Source: SIG603 sp964370635
Lineage (GTDB): Bacteria > Bacillota > Clostridia > Oscillospirales > Acutalibacteraceae
DNA: 63,982 nt
NCBI GenBank assembly: GCA_964370635.1
Contig: CAYJJU010000013.1
Location: 1-63,982, forward strand
Direction of reading: 5' to 3'
In this document: in pieces, positions 35,836 through 44,405 of the stretch
Layout: each line of letters opens with the position of its first letter
Numbering within the stretch: position 1 is the stretch's first letter
Translations under genes and position numbers: made by a program
Notes under the pieces: generated by a model
Told to the model about the DNA's origin: nothing
The model's input: the letters and a program-made list of their open reading frames with translations, nothing else
Databases searched by the model: none

Positions 35836-37782
35836 TTATGGTGTTTTGTCTGTTTTTGTGATTTCACAAATTTTTTCGTACCAGCTAGCAAGTGGTGTTG
35901 TTGTTAGCGGATCTACGTTTTCATGTGTGATATCAAAGTACTCATTTGAGTATAGTGGAATTTCAGGCATTAGCTCATTCCAACGAACTTGGAAATCAAT
36001 CCATGTTTCGATGTAAGCTTCGTTGTCGCCAGGCTCAACTGCACGCATAGCCTCTGTAATTGCATCAATTTCAGGGTCGCTAAGTTGTGTAGCATTTAGA
36101 GATGTTCCAACATACTCTGAGTGCCATGATTGATATTTGTCATCAACTGCTGTAAAGTTTGTAGCAAGGTTGAATGAGTGGTATAGACGCTCGCCTTCTG
36201 GCTTGTCGTAACCATAGTAGTAGTGGTCTAGAAGTGTATCAAAGTCACCTTTTGTTACGTTGAAGTCGATACCTGCTAGAGGTGCATTTGCTGTGTACTG
36301 AATTTCAATGATGTCTGTAACTGAGTTCTCTGTTGTACCGAAGTGGTTGATAGTTAGAGTTTCGCCCTCAGCATTGTGTCTTAGGTATAGACCATCGGCT
36401 GTTGCTTTTGTTCTATCAAATGCTGTAGTACCGTCTGCCTCAAATACCCACTCAGTTTGATCTAGGTAGTCATTAGCTGTATCAGTATTAAATGAAATTG
36501 GTTTTAGTGAAGCTTGAATTTCAGCTTTGTTATCTTGGTACATCCATTGTGATAGACCGTATGCACCGTCAACTGTACCGCCGTATCCGCCTAGAACGTG
36601 ATCTAGAACAGCTGAACGGTCGATTAGTGATGCAAGAGCCCAACGTACATTAACGTCTTGAACAGGACCGAAGTCTGTAGCAAACGCTAAGTTACCGTAG
36701 CCTGCACGTAGATAGCTGTGAGCATTAGTTGTTCCTGAATCAGCAGCTGATTCAATTTTTTCGCCTTCGATAACGCCGGCAACAAGGTCAACTTGACCGT
36801 TTATAACCCACTCAACATCAGTATCTGATGGAATGTTTTGTTGAACAACATTAGTTATAGTTGGTTTGTTACCATCTAGGTCGCCTTTGAAGTACTCATT
36901 AATAATAAGAGTAGCTGTTTTGTTTTGGTAGCTTACAAAGCTGTAAGGGCCACAAGTAGTTGTAGGCTCGAAACGCTCTGTGTCTGCTATACGTTGTGCA
37001 TCAGTAGCGATATCGCCTTCTGAATACTCAAGCCATGAACCTGTGTCATCACTCATAACTGTTGCTGTTGGGAAGTAAGTTGGAGTGTGGATAGGCATGA
37101 TAGCAACTAGGTTGTACTCCCAGAAGTATGGTAGATTTTCAGCTGCAATTGTTACAGAAAACTGTGTGTCAGAAATTAGTTTAACGCCTGAGAACACTTC
37201 TGTTTCGCCTGCTCTATATTCTGCGTAACCTACAAGTTTGTCACCTTGTGTTGATTGTGTAGCACCAACGTCTAGCCAAGCTTTTGAGCCTTTTAATAGT
37301 AAAGACGCAACATAGTCTGTAGCTGTGATTGTTGTGCCATCATTCCACATGATGTCAGTGTGTAGTGTGAATGTGTAAGTTTTGTTTCCATCTGCATCTG
37401 TTTCGTCAACAGACTCAGCAACTGCAGTTGTGTTTAAAACAAGCTCACCATCGTCTGTAGAAACATATGTATCCATATAACCACTTGTAAGTGTTTTGAT
37501 TGCAAGGTCATATGAGTTGTTGCTAAAGTCGTGGATAAAGTCACCGCTCATTTCAGGTGTACCTACGATAAATGTGTCCATTGGAATCTCGCCAGCTGTT
37601 AGAGGTTGAATTTCCTCTTCGCTCTCAGACTCTGATTCGGACTCGTCGCCGCTTGTGTCTTCGCTTTCAGTTGTGCTGCTGCTTGGATCGTCGCTTGATG
37701 TGTCGCTTGCAGGAGCTGAACATGCAGCAAACATAGAAATAAGCAGTGCTAAAACTAAAAGTAATGATAGTTTTCTCTTCAT
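35836..37782 (-). CDS. oppA: Oligopeptide-binding lipoprotein OppA
   Basis: Extracellular substrate-binding protein of the importer. The lipobox FAAC puts the lipid-modified Cys at residue 21, followed by a Ser/Glu/Asp-rich linker (about 22-60) and a SBP_bac_5 domain. At 648 aa it is longer than most OppA (about 540-580). First gene of the opp operon; the ribosome site GGAGAAAG lies before the ATG. Substrate specificity cannot be read from sequence. Confidence 0.93.
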   Translation of the reverse strand: MKRKLSLLLVLALLISMFAACSAPASDTSSDDPSSSTTESEDTSGDESESESESEEEIQPLTAGEIPMDTFIVGTPEMSGDFIHDFSNNSYDLAIKTLTSGYMDTYVSTDDGELVLNTTAVAESVDETDADGNKTYTFTLHTDIMWNDGTTITATDYVASLLLKGSKAWLDVGATQSTQGDKLVGYAEYRAGETEVFSGVKLISDTQFSVTIAAENLPYFWEYNLVAIMPIHTPTYFPTATVMSDDTGSWLEYSEGDIATDAQRIADTERFEPTTTCGPYSFVSYQNKTATLIINEYFKGDLDGNKPTITNVVQQNIPSDTDVEWVINGQVDLVAGVIEGEKIESAADSGTTNAHSYLRAGYGNLAFATDFGPVQDVNVRWALASLIDRSAVLDHVLGGYGGTVDGAYGLSQWMYQDNKAEIQASLKPISFNTDTANDYLDQTEWVFEADGTTAFDRTKATADGLYLRHNAEGETLTINHFGTTENSVTDIIEIQYTANAPLAGIDFNVTKGDFDTLLDHYYYGYDKPEGERLYHSFNLATNFTAVDDKYQSWHSEYVGTSLNATQLSDPEIDAITEAMRAVEPGDNEAYIETWIDFQVRWNELMPEIPLYSNEYFDITHENVDPLTTTPLASWYEKICEITKTDKTP

Positions 37783-37913
37783 AATTCTTTCTCCTTAAAT
37801 TAATAGATTATTATTAAAATCAAGTCCCCCCTGCGTTAAACTTTGCCGGAATAACTTAAATTTAATTTCATACGTTAATGGACATCTTGTGCCGCCTTAC
37901 GGTATGATAACAG

Positions 37914-37942
37914 ATTTTAACACAAAATTAACAACTTGTAAA
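37914..37942 (-). promoter_or_regulatory. Promoter of the opp operon
   Basis: TTTACA (minus strand, 37937-37942), 17 bp, TAAAAT (37914-37919). It implies a leader of about 125 nt. No known riboswitch fold is evident in the leader. Confidence 0.6.
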
Positions 37943-37983
37943 GCAGTCGTGAACACTTGTTTTTCAATTTGAGAAAAATAAAA

Positions 37984-38005
37984 CGGATTTCCCGCCGAAA
38001 ATCCG
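37984..38005. terminator. Hairpin upstream of opp promoter
   Basis: CGGATTT (37984-37990) pairs with AAATCCG (37999-38005), with an A-run to the left and T-run to the right, so it could terminate in either direction. Together with the next hairpin, it separates the opp operon from the small Cys-rich gene. The rest of 37943-38228 is AT-rich and shows no gene. Confidence 0.5.
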
Positions 38006-38147
38006 CCTTTTTAATTCTAAAACAGTATATTAATTTTAGCGCATTACCACGCTGTTATAAAATTTTTATTTAATTTTTACTAAAGTATTAACCAGTAGCG
38101 CAAGCACTCTGTTAACTATTACAAAAATGAAATTTACCCCCTTATTT

Positions 38148-38174
38148 CTTGCAAAAAACGCAAGTTTTTGCAAG
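38148..38174 (-). terminator. A/T-stem hairpin downstream of the small Cys-rich gene
   Basis: CTTGCAAAAA (38148-38157) pairs with TTTTTGCAAG (38165-38174). It lies about 55 bp past the stop of the 76-aa gene. There is no clean T-run, so its role as a terminator is uncertain. Confidence 0.4.
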
Positions 38175-38228
38175 GTTTTAAGGGTCAATTTGACAGAGAC
38201 AGGCCCTCAAGCACTCAAATCCATAAAT

Positions 38229-38459
38229 TTAAATCTCAAAGTCCTTTTCTGTATACGCTAAAAGCTTTGCAGTTTTTTTTGGTTTTCTTTTTATCGGGTC
38301 GTAAACATAATGCCCACATTTTTGCACATCGTTTTCCCCCCATGTACAGCGAACATCTTCTTTTGAGTAGTTATTCGCACAGTGAAGACAGTTTGCCTCT
38401 ATGGTTTTTCCAAAAACTATTACTCTTTTCTTTTTAAATAGCCGCATAAAAAAATTCAT
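38229..38459 (-). CDS. Small Cys-containing protein with YDPxKRxP motif
   Basis: A 76-aa protein. Four Cys (CLHC, then single Cys about 12 and 22 residues on) suggest a metal-binding knuckle. The C-terminal part has HYVYDPIKRKP and ends in a DFEI tail; I recall this layout from many small clostridial hypothetical proteins, of unknown function. GAAAGAGGGG precedes the ATG with suitable spacing, which supports a real gene. It lies 65 bp after the YlbJ-like gene. Confidence 0.7.
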   Translation of the reverse strand: MNFFMRLFKKKRVIVFGKTIEANCLHCANNYSKEDVRCTWGENDVQKCGHYVYDPIKRKPKKTAKLLAYTEKDFEI

Positions 38460-38524
38460 ATCTACCCCTCTTTCCTAATGCATTCTATCATAGTATCTTT
38501 TTTTAATCAAGCATCACATATAAT

Positions 38525-39568
38525 TTATTCATTAATATAGATATACATCGCACTTAGCAGCAGTAAAGCTATGCTGCCAAGCGCCGTGCCGCTAAAGCTT
38601 TGTATTGAAGTGGCACTAAAATCGCTAAACACCATGCTACTCTGTGGAAAAAAGCGGATAAGCAGGCTAAAAACGCCACAGCTTATAAACATATTTACTA
38701 TTCTCGCAAGGTAAAATTTCCAAAAATTTACCGCCTTATTTTTAAAAAATGAAAACGCCTGCAGGTGCACACACAGGCCTCCAAATGAAAGCCCCATTAC
38801 ATATATTAGGCTAATTGACCCCATTTCCCTTGCAAGCTCCACGCCGTGAATTACATCAAGCGACATAAAAAACAAGGTTTGCACTTTCTCATTTCCAAAA
38901 ATGCCGTCTACCCCCCACACATACAAAAGGGGTATAAACGCAGAAAAAATTATCACATGTATGCACATGCCCACAGTAGCAGACAAAGATGCCCTTGCCG
39001 CCTTTTCTATTATATTACTTTTAGCCATGTAGTTTTTGCTTGTACATTTTGGAGGCACCGGCTTTAGTGCGCCAAGAAAAATTGCCATTAAAAGAGATGC
39101 GCAAATTGTCGATATGAGCATCAGTATGCCAAGATTAATATTTTTTAAGACCACGCCGCCTACAAATAAAACCGTAAAAGATATTCCGGGGTTTACGACA
39201 AACAGCATCAGCCTGTTTTTTTGCTCGTCATTAATAAGCCCCTCTTCATAAATGCCTGCCACAAGTTTTGCGCCCACGGGGTAGCCAAATAAAAGGCCGA
39301 ATACAACAGGATTAAAACACTCGGGCGGAAGCTTTAATACATGCCTTGTAAAATTTTGACAGGCCCTTGAAACATAAAAGCTTAAGCTTGTGTTTGAGAA
39401 AAGCGAGGACAAAAACATAAAGGGGAAAAGTGCTGGAATTAAGACATAAAGGCAGTAATCTATGCCCTGTACCACCCCGTTTGACACCTCTGAGCTATAA
39501 ATTATACAGGCTAAAAAAAGCAGTGAAATCATCAAAAATAGCACTCCATTTTTAAAAACATTTTTCAA
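38525..39568 (-). CDS. YlbJ-like sporulation membrane protein
   Basis: A 347-aa integral membrane protein with eight or more hydrophobic segments. The FPFMFLSSLF, FGLLFGYPVGAKLVAGIYEEG and FVVNPGISFTVLFVGG motifs match the YlbJ/nucleoside-recognition (gate) family. In Bacillus, YlbJ is made under sigma-E and is needed for normal spores; that role here is inference, supported by the divergent yqfC/yqfD genes. It has an AGGGAGGTG ribosome site. Confidence 0.78.
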   Translation of the reverse strand: MKNVFKNGVLFLMISLLFLACIIYSSEVSNGVVQGIDYCLYVLIPALFPFMFLSSLFSNTSLSFYVSRACQNFTRHVLKLPPECFNPVVFGLLFGYPVGAKLVAGIYEEGLINDEQKNRLMLFVVNPGISFTVLFVGGVVLKNINLGILMLISTICASLLMAIFLGALKPVPPKCTSKNYMAKSNIIEKAARASLSATVGMCIHVIIFSAFIPLLYVWGVDGIFGNEKVQTLFFMSLDVIHGVELAREMGSISLIYVMGLSFGGLCVHLQAFSFFKNKAVNFWKFYLARIVNMFISCGVFSLLIRFFPQSSMVFSDFSATSIQSFSGTALGSIALLLLSAMYIYINE

Positions 39569-39605
39569 AGCTTCACCTCCCTTGTTATTAAATGTATTTT
39601 TCTAT

Positions 39606-39613
39606 CATAAAAT
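39606..39613 (+). promoter_or_regulatory. Possible sigma-E type -10 box before yqfC
   Basis: CATAAAAT is one base from the sigma-E -10 consensus CATACAAT and lies 29 bp before the yqfC ATG, within the 73-bp divergent spacer. The matching -35 is weak, so this is tentative. Confidence 0.25.
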
Positions 39614-39641
39614 TTATGACAAGGAAGGAGCGTGAAAGGCT

Positions 39642-39878
39642 ATGATAAATGTTTTGCCTGACTTTGCCCAAAGTACGCATTTACAGGTTTTTGGCAACAA
39701 AGAGCTGATACTCGACGGCTGCGACGGCGTGATAAACTATGACGAAAACTGTATTTGTGTAAAATCAAATAGGCTTAAAATTACAATCGAGGGCGCAGGC
39801 CTTAGAATTGAAACTTTGACAAGCAAAGACATTGCTTTAAAAGGACTCATTAAAAGCATTAATTATGATTATATTTAG
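39642..39878 (+). CDS. yqfC: YabP/YqfC family sporulation protein
   Basis: A 78-aa protein whose LQVFGNKELILDGCDGVINY and GLRIETLTSKDIALKGLIKSI match YqfC. In Bacillus it is a sigma-E gene needed for sporulation, and it always lies next to yqfD, as here (8 bp apart). A GAAGGAG ribosome site is present. It is the first gene of the plus-strand cluster that leads to recO. Confidence 0.88.
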   Translation: MINVLPDFAQSTHLQVFGNKELILDGCDGVINYDENCICVKSNRLKITIEGAGLRIETLTSKDIALKGLIKSINYDYI

Positions 39879-39886
39879 AGGTTTTT

Positions 39887-41092
39887 ATGTTTGAAAAAAT
39901 TATGCATATGCTCACAGGTTTTGTATGCGTGAAAATAAGCGGCAGCGACAGTTATCGCTTTATTAATCTCTGCATGAAAACAGGCATAAAATTTTGGGGC
40001 TACCGCCCTTATGAAGGCGGTTACAAAATCTGTTTGCGTTTTAAAGAATACAAGCTTTTGCGAAAACTAAAAAGGAAGTGCAAAGTTCGCATAAAACTGC
40101 TAAAAAAACAAGGTCTGCCCCTTGGCTTTAAGATATTTAAAAAAAGGCCTGGGCTTACTTTAGGCTTTGCTTTTTCCATAGCGCTTTACTTGTTTTTACT
40201 CTCACGGGTATGGACGGTAAGCGTCGAGGGCGCAGGTGTTCATACCGAAAAAGAAATACTCGAAACCGCCGAAAGCATAGGTGTATACGTGGGCGTATCT
40301 CGTGATAGTTTTGAGGAGCGAGATGCGACAAGGCATCTACTTATGGAACTTGAAAATTTGGAATGGGCAAGCGTCAACACCTATGGTTCCACCGTGACAA
40401 TTTCGGTAAATCACAAAGAGCAAAAACCCGAAATCATCAACACAAACGATAACACAGTCCAAAATATAATTGCCGACAAAGCGGGCATAATAAAAAGCAT
40501 AGAGGCTCAAGACGGAAAGGTTGTTGTAGACATAGGCGACACCGTGTATGAGGGTCAACTTTTAGTATCGGGCGTGTGGGACAGCAATGCCGATAAGGAA
40601 GAATGGGCAAAGACCGACGTTGTGGATATTTTCATGGTAAAGGCACGGGCAACTGTTCTTGCGCAAACCGAAAGAGTTTTCACAGCCTCCATACCAAAAA
40701 CTACACTGAGTTATGAAAAGGGAGAAACTTTAACCCAGCAAATTTTTTCATTCTTTTCCCTAAATTTACCATTAAATCCCCTGCTGATAAAAGACGGAGA
40801 GTACACTGTATCAAAAACAGAGGAAACGCTTTATCTCTTAGGGACAAAAATGCCCGTTTCACTTTATATTAACGAGTACACAAGACTTTACCCCACTCAA
40901 AACATTTTAACTTATGAAGAGGCCATAAAAAATTTAGAAAAAATTATTGAAGACGATATTTTAAAATCAGACATAACAGTGCTTTCACGCTCCGAGATAA
41001 GTTTAGAAGAAGCTGGCGAAAATTACACAGCTTTTGTGACCGTCACTTGCACCGAAAACATAGCAAAAGAGCATCCAATACACGTAAAATAG
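39887..41092 (+). CDS. yqfD: Sporulation protein YqfD
   Basis: A 401-aa membrane protein. One strong helix lies at about 94-112 (LTLGFAFSIALYLFLLSRV), after a cytoplasmic N-terminal region. The remainder is the extracytoplasmic YqfD domain (DGKVVVDIGDTVYEGQLLVSG). It matches the sigma-E sporulation protein by both sequence and neighbours. Confidence 0.9.
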   Translation: MFEKIMHMLTGFVCVKISGSDSYRFINLCMKTGIKFWGYRPYEGGYKICLRFKEYKLLRKLKRKCKVRIKLLKKQGLPLGFKIFKKRPGLTLGFAFSIALYLFLLSRVWTVSVEGAGVHTEKEILETAESIGVYVGVSRDSFEERDATRHLLMELENLEWASVNTYGSTVTISVNHKEQKPEIINTNDNTVQNIIADKAGIIKSIEAQDGKVVVDIGDTVYEGQLLVSGVWDSNADKEEWAKTDVVDIFMVKARATVLAQTERVFTASIPKTTLSYEKGETLTQQIFSFFSLNLPLNPLLIKDGEYTVSKTEETLYLLGTKMPVSLYINEYTRLYPTQNILTYEEAIKNLEKIIEDDILKSDITVLSRSEISLEEAGENYTAFVTVTCTENIAKEHPIHVK

Positions 41093-41188
41093 GCTTATTT
41101 TTCGCTCTAAGAAAAATATTCCGACAACTTGTATAATTTTGCCGTAAAATTTCATGTTAAATAACATATTTATCTCTTGAAAAAAATA

Positions 41189-41197
41189 TGGTATAAT
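41189..41197 (+). promoter_or_regulatory. Extended -10 promoter of phoH
   Basis: TGGTATAAT has a perfect -10 and the TGn extension; no strong -35 lies 17 bp upstream. It is placed to drive phoH and downstream housekeeping genes separately from the sporulation genes. Nothing else was seen in 41093-41284. Confidence 0.6.
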
Positions 41198-41284
41198 ATT
41201 TATGATATCAAAGCTATGCAAGCTATTTTTTGTGTAAAAATTGCACATAGTTAAAAAAACAAACAATTATAAAGGAGCATGTAT

Positions 41285-42259
41285 TTGGAAAGCAAAATCA
41301 AAGTACAGAACATGGAGCATGGAGCAGAACTTTTCGGAAGTTTTGATGCAAACTTGCGACTAATTGAAAAAGAATTTTCGGTAAGCATTATCTTGCGTGA
41401 TGAGGAAATTAAACTCATAGGTGAAGAGGAACAGGTAGCCAGTGCAACAAAAGTAATTAACAGCCTTTTTGATTTGATTGAAAAAGGCGAGAGCATAGAC
41501 GCTCAAAGCATTCGTTACTGCATAAGCCTTGTATTGGAGGGCAAGGAGAAAAACTTTAGCAGTTTATCATCAGACACCATATGCATCACAAGCAAGGGTA
41601 AGCCCGTAAAGCCAAAAACGGTAGGTCAAAAAAAATACTGTGACATAATACGAGAAAACACCATTACACTGGGTGTTGGCCCTGCCGGAACGGGTAAGAC
41701 TTATCTTGCCGTTGCAATGGCTGTCACCGCATTTAAAGCAGGCAGCATAAACCGAATTATTTTGACGCGCCCTGCGGTTGAAGCCGGTGAAAAACTTGGT
41801 TTTTTGCCCGGTGATTTACAGCAAAAAGTAGACCCCTATTTAAGACCTCTTTACGACGCCCTTTTCGACATGTTAGGGGCCGAAACCTACTTAAAATATC
41901 TTGAAAGAGGAAACATCGAAGTGGCACCGCTTGCATATATGAGAGGTCGCACACTAGACGACAGCTTCATCATTTTGGACGAAGCTCAAAACACCACACC
42001 CGAACAAATGAAAATGTTTTTGACAAGGCTCGGCTTTAATTCAAAAATGATAATCACGGGTGACGTTACGCAGATAGATTTGCCAGACGGCAAAAAATCG
42101 GGGCTTAAAGAAGCCGTGCGTATCTTAAAAAATGTAGAAGACATAGGAATTTTCAGATTTACAGAAAAAGACGTTGTAAGGCACAAGTTGGTGCAAGACA
42201 TCGTGCGTGCTTATGAAGCCGCCACAGTAAGACAAGAAAGAACAAAAGACAAAAGATAA
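41285..42259 (+). CDS. phoH: PhoH family ATPase
   Basis: A 324-aa P-loop protein of the PhoH/PhoL type, with a KH-like N-terminal domain. Walker A is GPAGTGKTYLA, Walker B with DEAQNTTPEQMKMFLTRLG. Thought to act in RNA metabolism with YbeY. I place the start at a TTG (41285), because AAAGGAG (41271-41277) lies 7 bp before it; the ATG at 41279 is only 1 bp from that site. It is followed by ybeY after 13 bp. Confidence 0.93.
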   Translation: MESKIKVQNMEHGAELFGSFDANLRLIEKEFSVSIILRDEEIKLIGEEEQVASATKVINSLFDLIEKGESIDAQSIRYCISLVLEGKEKNFSSLSSDTICITSKGKPVKPKTVGQKKYCDIIRENTITLGVGPAGTGKTYLAVAMAVTAFKAGSINRIILTRPAVEAGEKLGFLPGDLQQKVDPYLRPLYDALFDMLGAETYLKYLERGNIEVAPLAYMRGRTLDDSFIILDEAQNTTPEQMKMFLTRLGFNSKMIITGDVTQIDLPDGKKSGLKEAVRILKNVEDIGIFRFTEKDVVRHKLVQDIVRAYEAATVRQERTKDKR

Positions 42260-42272
42260 GGATGTGTAAATT

Positions 42273-42779
42273 ATGGGTAAGACAAAAGTAGTGATTACAA
42301 ATGAACAAAAAGAGGTAAAAGTACCTACGGGAATTAGAATGCTTATTAGGCGCACTTGCAATGCCGTGCTCGTGCTTGAACACTTTAAAGACGATGCCGA
42401 AGTTAGCATAACTTTCGTTGACAATACTCAAATCCAAAAATTAAACAAGCAGTATAGGGCAAAAGATCGGCCTACAGACGTGCTATCATTTCCGCTTGGC
42501 GAAAACGGAGTATACGACAAAAACCTCTCAAGCGGCGCCTTTATTTTAGGAGACATCGTGATTTCTGTGGAAAAAGCCATGGAACAAGCACGCAGATACG
42601 GACACAGTTTAGAACGTGAAATGGGATATCTTACAGCACACTCCATGCTACATCTTTTAGGCTACGACCACGAAGATGGCGGAATGGAAAGGGTCAGAAT
42701 GAGAGAGAAAGAAGAAACGGTTATGTCACAGCTCGGACTACCGGGCACACTGAGTTATTTAGTTGAAGATGAAGAATAA
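42273..42779 (+). CDS. ybeY: Endoribonuclease YbeY
   Basis: A 168-aa metal-dependent RNase for 16S rRNA 3' maturation and ribosome quality control. The zinc motif HSMLHLLGYDH is intact, as is RPTDVLSFPLGE. In many Firmicutes a pgpH-type HD hydrolase gene lies between phoH and ybeY; it is absent here. Confidence 0.95.
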   Translation: MGKTKVVITNEQKEVKVPTGIRMLIRRTCNAVLVLEHFKDDAEVSITFVDNTQIQKLNKQYRAKDRPTDVLSFPLGENGVYDKNLSSGAFILGDIVISVEKAMEQARRYGHSLEREMGYLTAHSMLHLLGYDHEDGGMERVRMREKEETVMSQLGLPGTLSYLVEDEE

Positions 42780-43242
42780 AAACAGCTTTTTAAGAAGTTT
42801 TATATATGCGATAAAAGGAATAATATTTTGCATTAAAAACGAAAGAAACATACGTTTTCACACCGTTTTTTGCCTATATCTAATATATTTTTCCTCGTAT
42901 TTTAACTTAAACCACACAGATTATGCTTTGCTTTTTTTGGCGATATCCGGCGTTTTTGTTACCGAAATGCTAAATACCGCCATAGAAAGACTTTGTGATT
43001 TTGTGTGTAAAGAGCAAAACTCTATGATAGGTATAGTAAAAGATATTGCCGCCGGTGCAGTGTTTGTAAGCGCTTTGTTTGCTGTCTGCATCGGTGCCTT
43101 TGTGCTTTACAGACCCTTAGAAATCATTGCTATATTTGATTTATTTATAAAAAATCCAATTTACATTTTCGGGCTTGTAACATCGCTTATACTGTCCGTT
43201 TTGTATGTAATTTATGGTATATCGTTTAAAAAGAAAGATTAG
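42769..43242 (+). CDS. dgkA: DgkA-type lipid kinase (undecaprenol or diacylglycerol kinase)
   Basis: Phosphorylates undecaprenol or diacylglycerol in the membrane. The GVFVTEMLNTAIERLCD motif is diagnostic. At 157 aa it is longer than the usual 120-130: a fourth hydrophobic segment is added at the C-terminus. Start set at the ATG at 42769, overlapping ybeY by 11 bp; a TTG two codons earlier is also possible. Confidence 0.9.
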   Translation: MKNKNSFLRSFIYAIKGIIFCIKNERNIRFHTVFCLYLIYFSSYFNLNHTDYALLFLAISGVFVTEMLNTAIERLCDFVCKEQNSMIGIVKDIAAGAVFVSALFAVCIGAFVLYRPLEIIAIFDLFIKNPIYIFGLVTSLILSVLYVIYGISFKKKD

Positions 43243-43251
43243 GTGAAAAAC

Positions 43252-44163
43252 ATGGAAAATACAGAAAAACTGTCTGCGTTTATCGCAATTGTTGGAAGAC
43301 CCAATGTAGGAAAGTCCTCCGTTTTAAATAAGATTTTAGGGCAAAAAGTAGCCATAGTTTCAAGAAAGCCACAGACCACAAGAACCAGAATTATGGGCGT
43401 GCTCACAGAGGGCGACCATCAAATGGTTTTTATAGACACACCCGGCCTTATAAAGGCAAAAAACTCTCTTGGCGAATACATGGTGCGCTCTGTTTTTGAG
43501 TCTGTTTCAGGCGTCGATGCCTGTATGCTCGTGGTCGAAGCCGACACGCAAATCTCAAAGGCAGACATAGAGCTTACAAAGAAATTCTCACAGCAAAATA
43601 TACCTGCAATACTTGTCATTAATAAAATAGACCTAGTAAAAGACAAGACAAAACTTATGGAGCAAATCGATGCCTTAAACAAGCATTTTGAGTTTAAATC
43701 AATAATTCCTGCAAGCGCAAAAGATGGCGACGGAATGAACATATTAAAATCAGAACTTAAAAACCTTTGCATGCCCGGCGGACATTTTTTCAGCGACGAT
43801 ACGCTGACAGACCAACCGGAAAGGGTGCTTGCCTCTGAAATAGTAAGAGAAAAAATATTAAGGCTTTTAGACAAGGAAATACCGCATGGCGTCGCAGTGG
43901 TCACAGAGAGCATGAAAGAGCGCACGGGTATCACAGACATAGAAGCTACCATATACTGTGAAAGAAGCACTCATAAGGGCATTATTATAGGAAAAGGCGG
44001 AGAGATGCTTAAAAAAATAGGCACTTTCGCAAGAGAAGACATGGAGAAGTTTTTCGACTGCAAAATCAACCTTAAACTTTGGGTAAAAGTCAAGGAAGAC
44101 TGGCGACAAAGGCCTAATATCCTCCACAATTTAGGCTTTAACAAAAGTGACTTCGGGCTTTAA
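43252..44163 (+). CDS. era: GTPase Era
   Basis: Essential GTPase for 30S ribosome assembly. G1 GRPNVGKSS, G3 DTPGLI and G4 NKIDLV, then a C-terminal KH domain with GIIIGKGGEMLKKIG. 303 aa with the ATG at 43252, chosen over the GTG at 43243 since AGGTG lies 6 bp upstream of the ATG. Confidence 0.97.
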   Translation: MENTEKLSAFIAIVGRPNVGKSSVLNKILGQKVAIVSRKPQTTRTRIMGVLTEGDHQMVFIDTPGLIKAKNSLGEYMVRSVFESVSGVDACMLVVEADTQISKADIELTKKFSQQNIPAILVINKIDLVKDKTKLMEQIDALNKHFEFKSIIPASAKDGDGMNILKSELKNLCMPGGHFFSDDTLTDQPERVLASEIVREKILRLLDKEIPHGVAVVTESMKERTGITDIEATIYCERSTHKGIIIGKGGEMLKKIGTFAREDMEKFFDCKINLKLWVKVKEDWRQRPNILHNLGFNKSDFGL

Positions 44164-44246
44164 CCTGTTTTTTCCTCCCATAATTTAGACTTTTTTGCAA
44201 ATAATTAATATGAGCGTTTCAAAACATTTGGAAACGGAGTATTTTT

Positions 44247-44405
44247 ATGAACGAGAAATCTGCGTGGAATATCTTTTTAAAAAGTGGAAAAGTTATTGAT
44301 TATATTAATTATTTAAACTGCAAAAAACCGATAATGGCACACAAAATTTACACTAAAAACAAGGACTCGGACAATGCATATAAAAACTCAGGGGCTGATA
44401 ATTAA
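44247..44405 (+). CDS. yqzL: YqzL-like small protein
   Basis: A 52-aa protein between era and recO. SAWNIFLKSGKVIDYINYLN resembles the Bacillus YqzL family (a Trp-x-x-Phe-x-x-[ST]-Gly-x-[IV] pattern), which is encoded at exactly this place. CGGAG lies 8 bp before the ATG. It overlaps the recO start by 32 bp in another frame. Function unknown. Positions 44164-44246 hold no further feature. Confidence 0.75.
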   Translation: MNEKSAWNIFLKSGKVIDYINYLNCKKPIMAHKIYTKNKDSDNAYKNSGADN

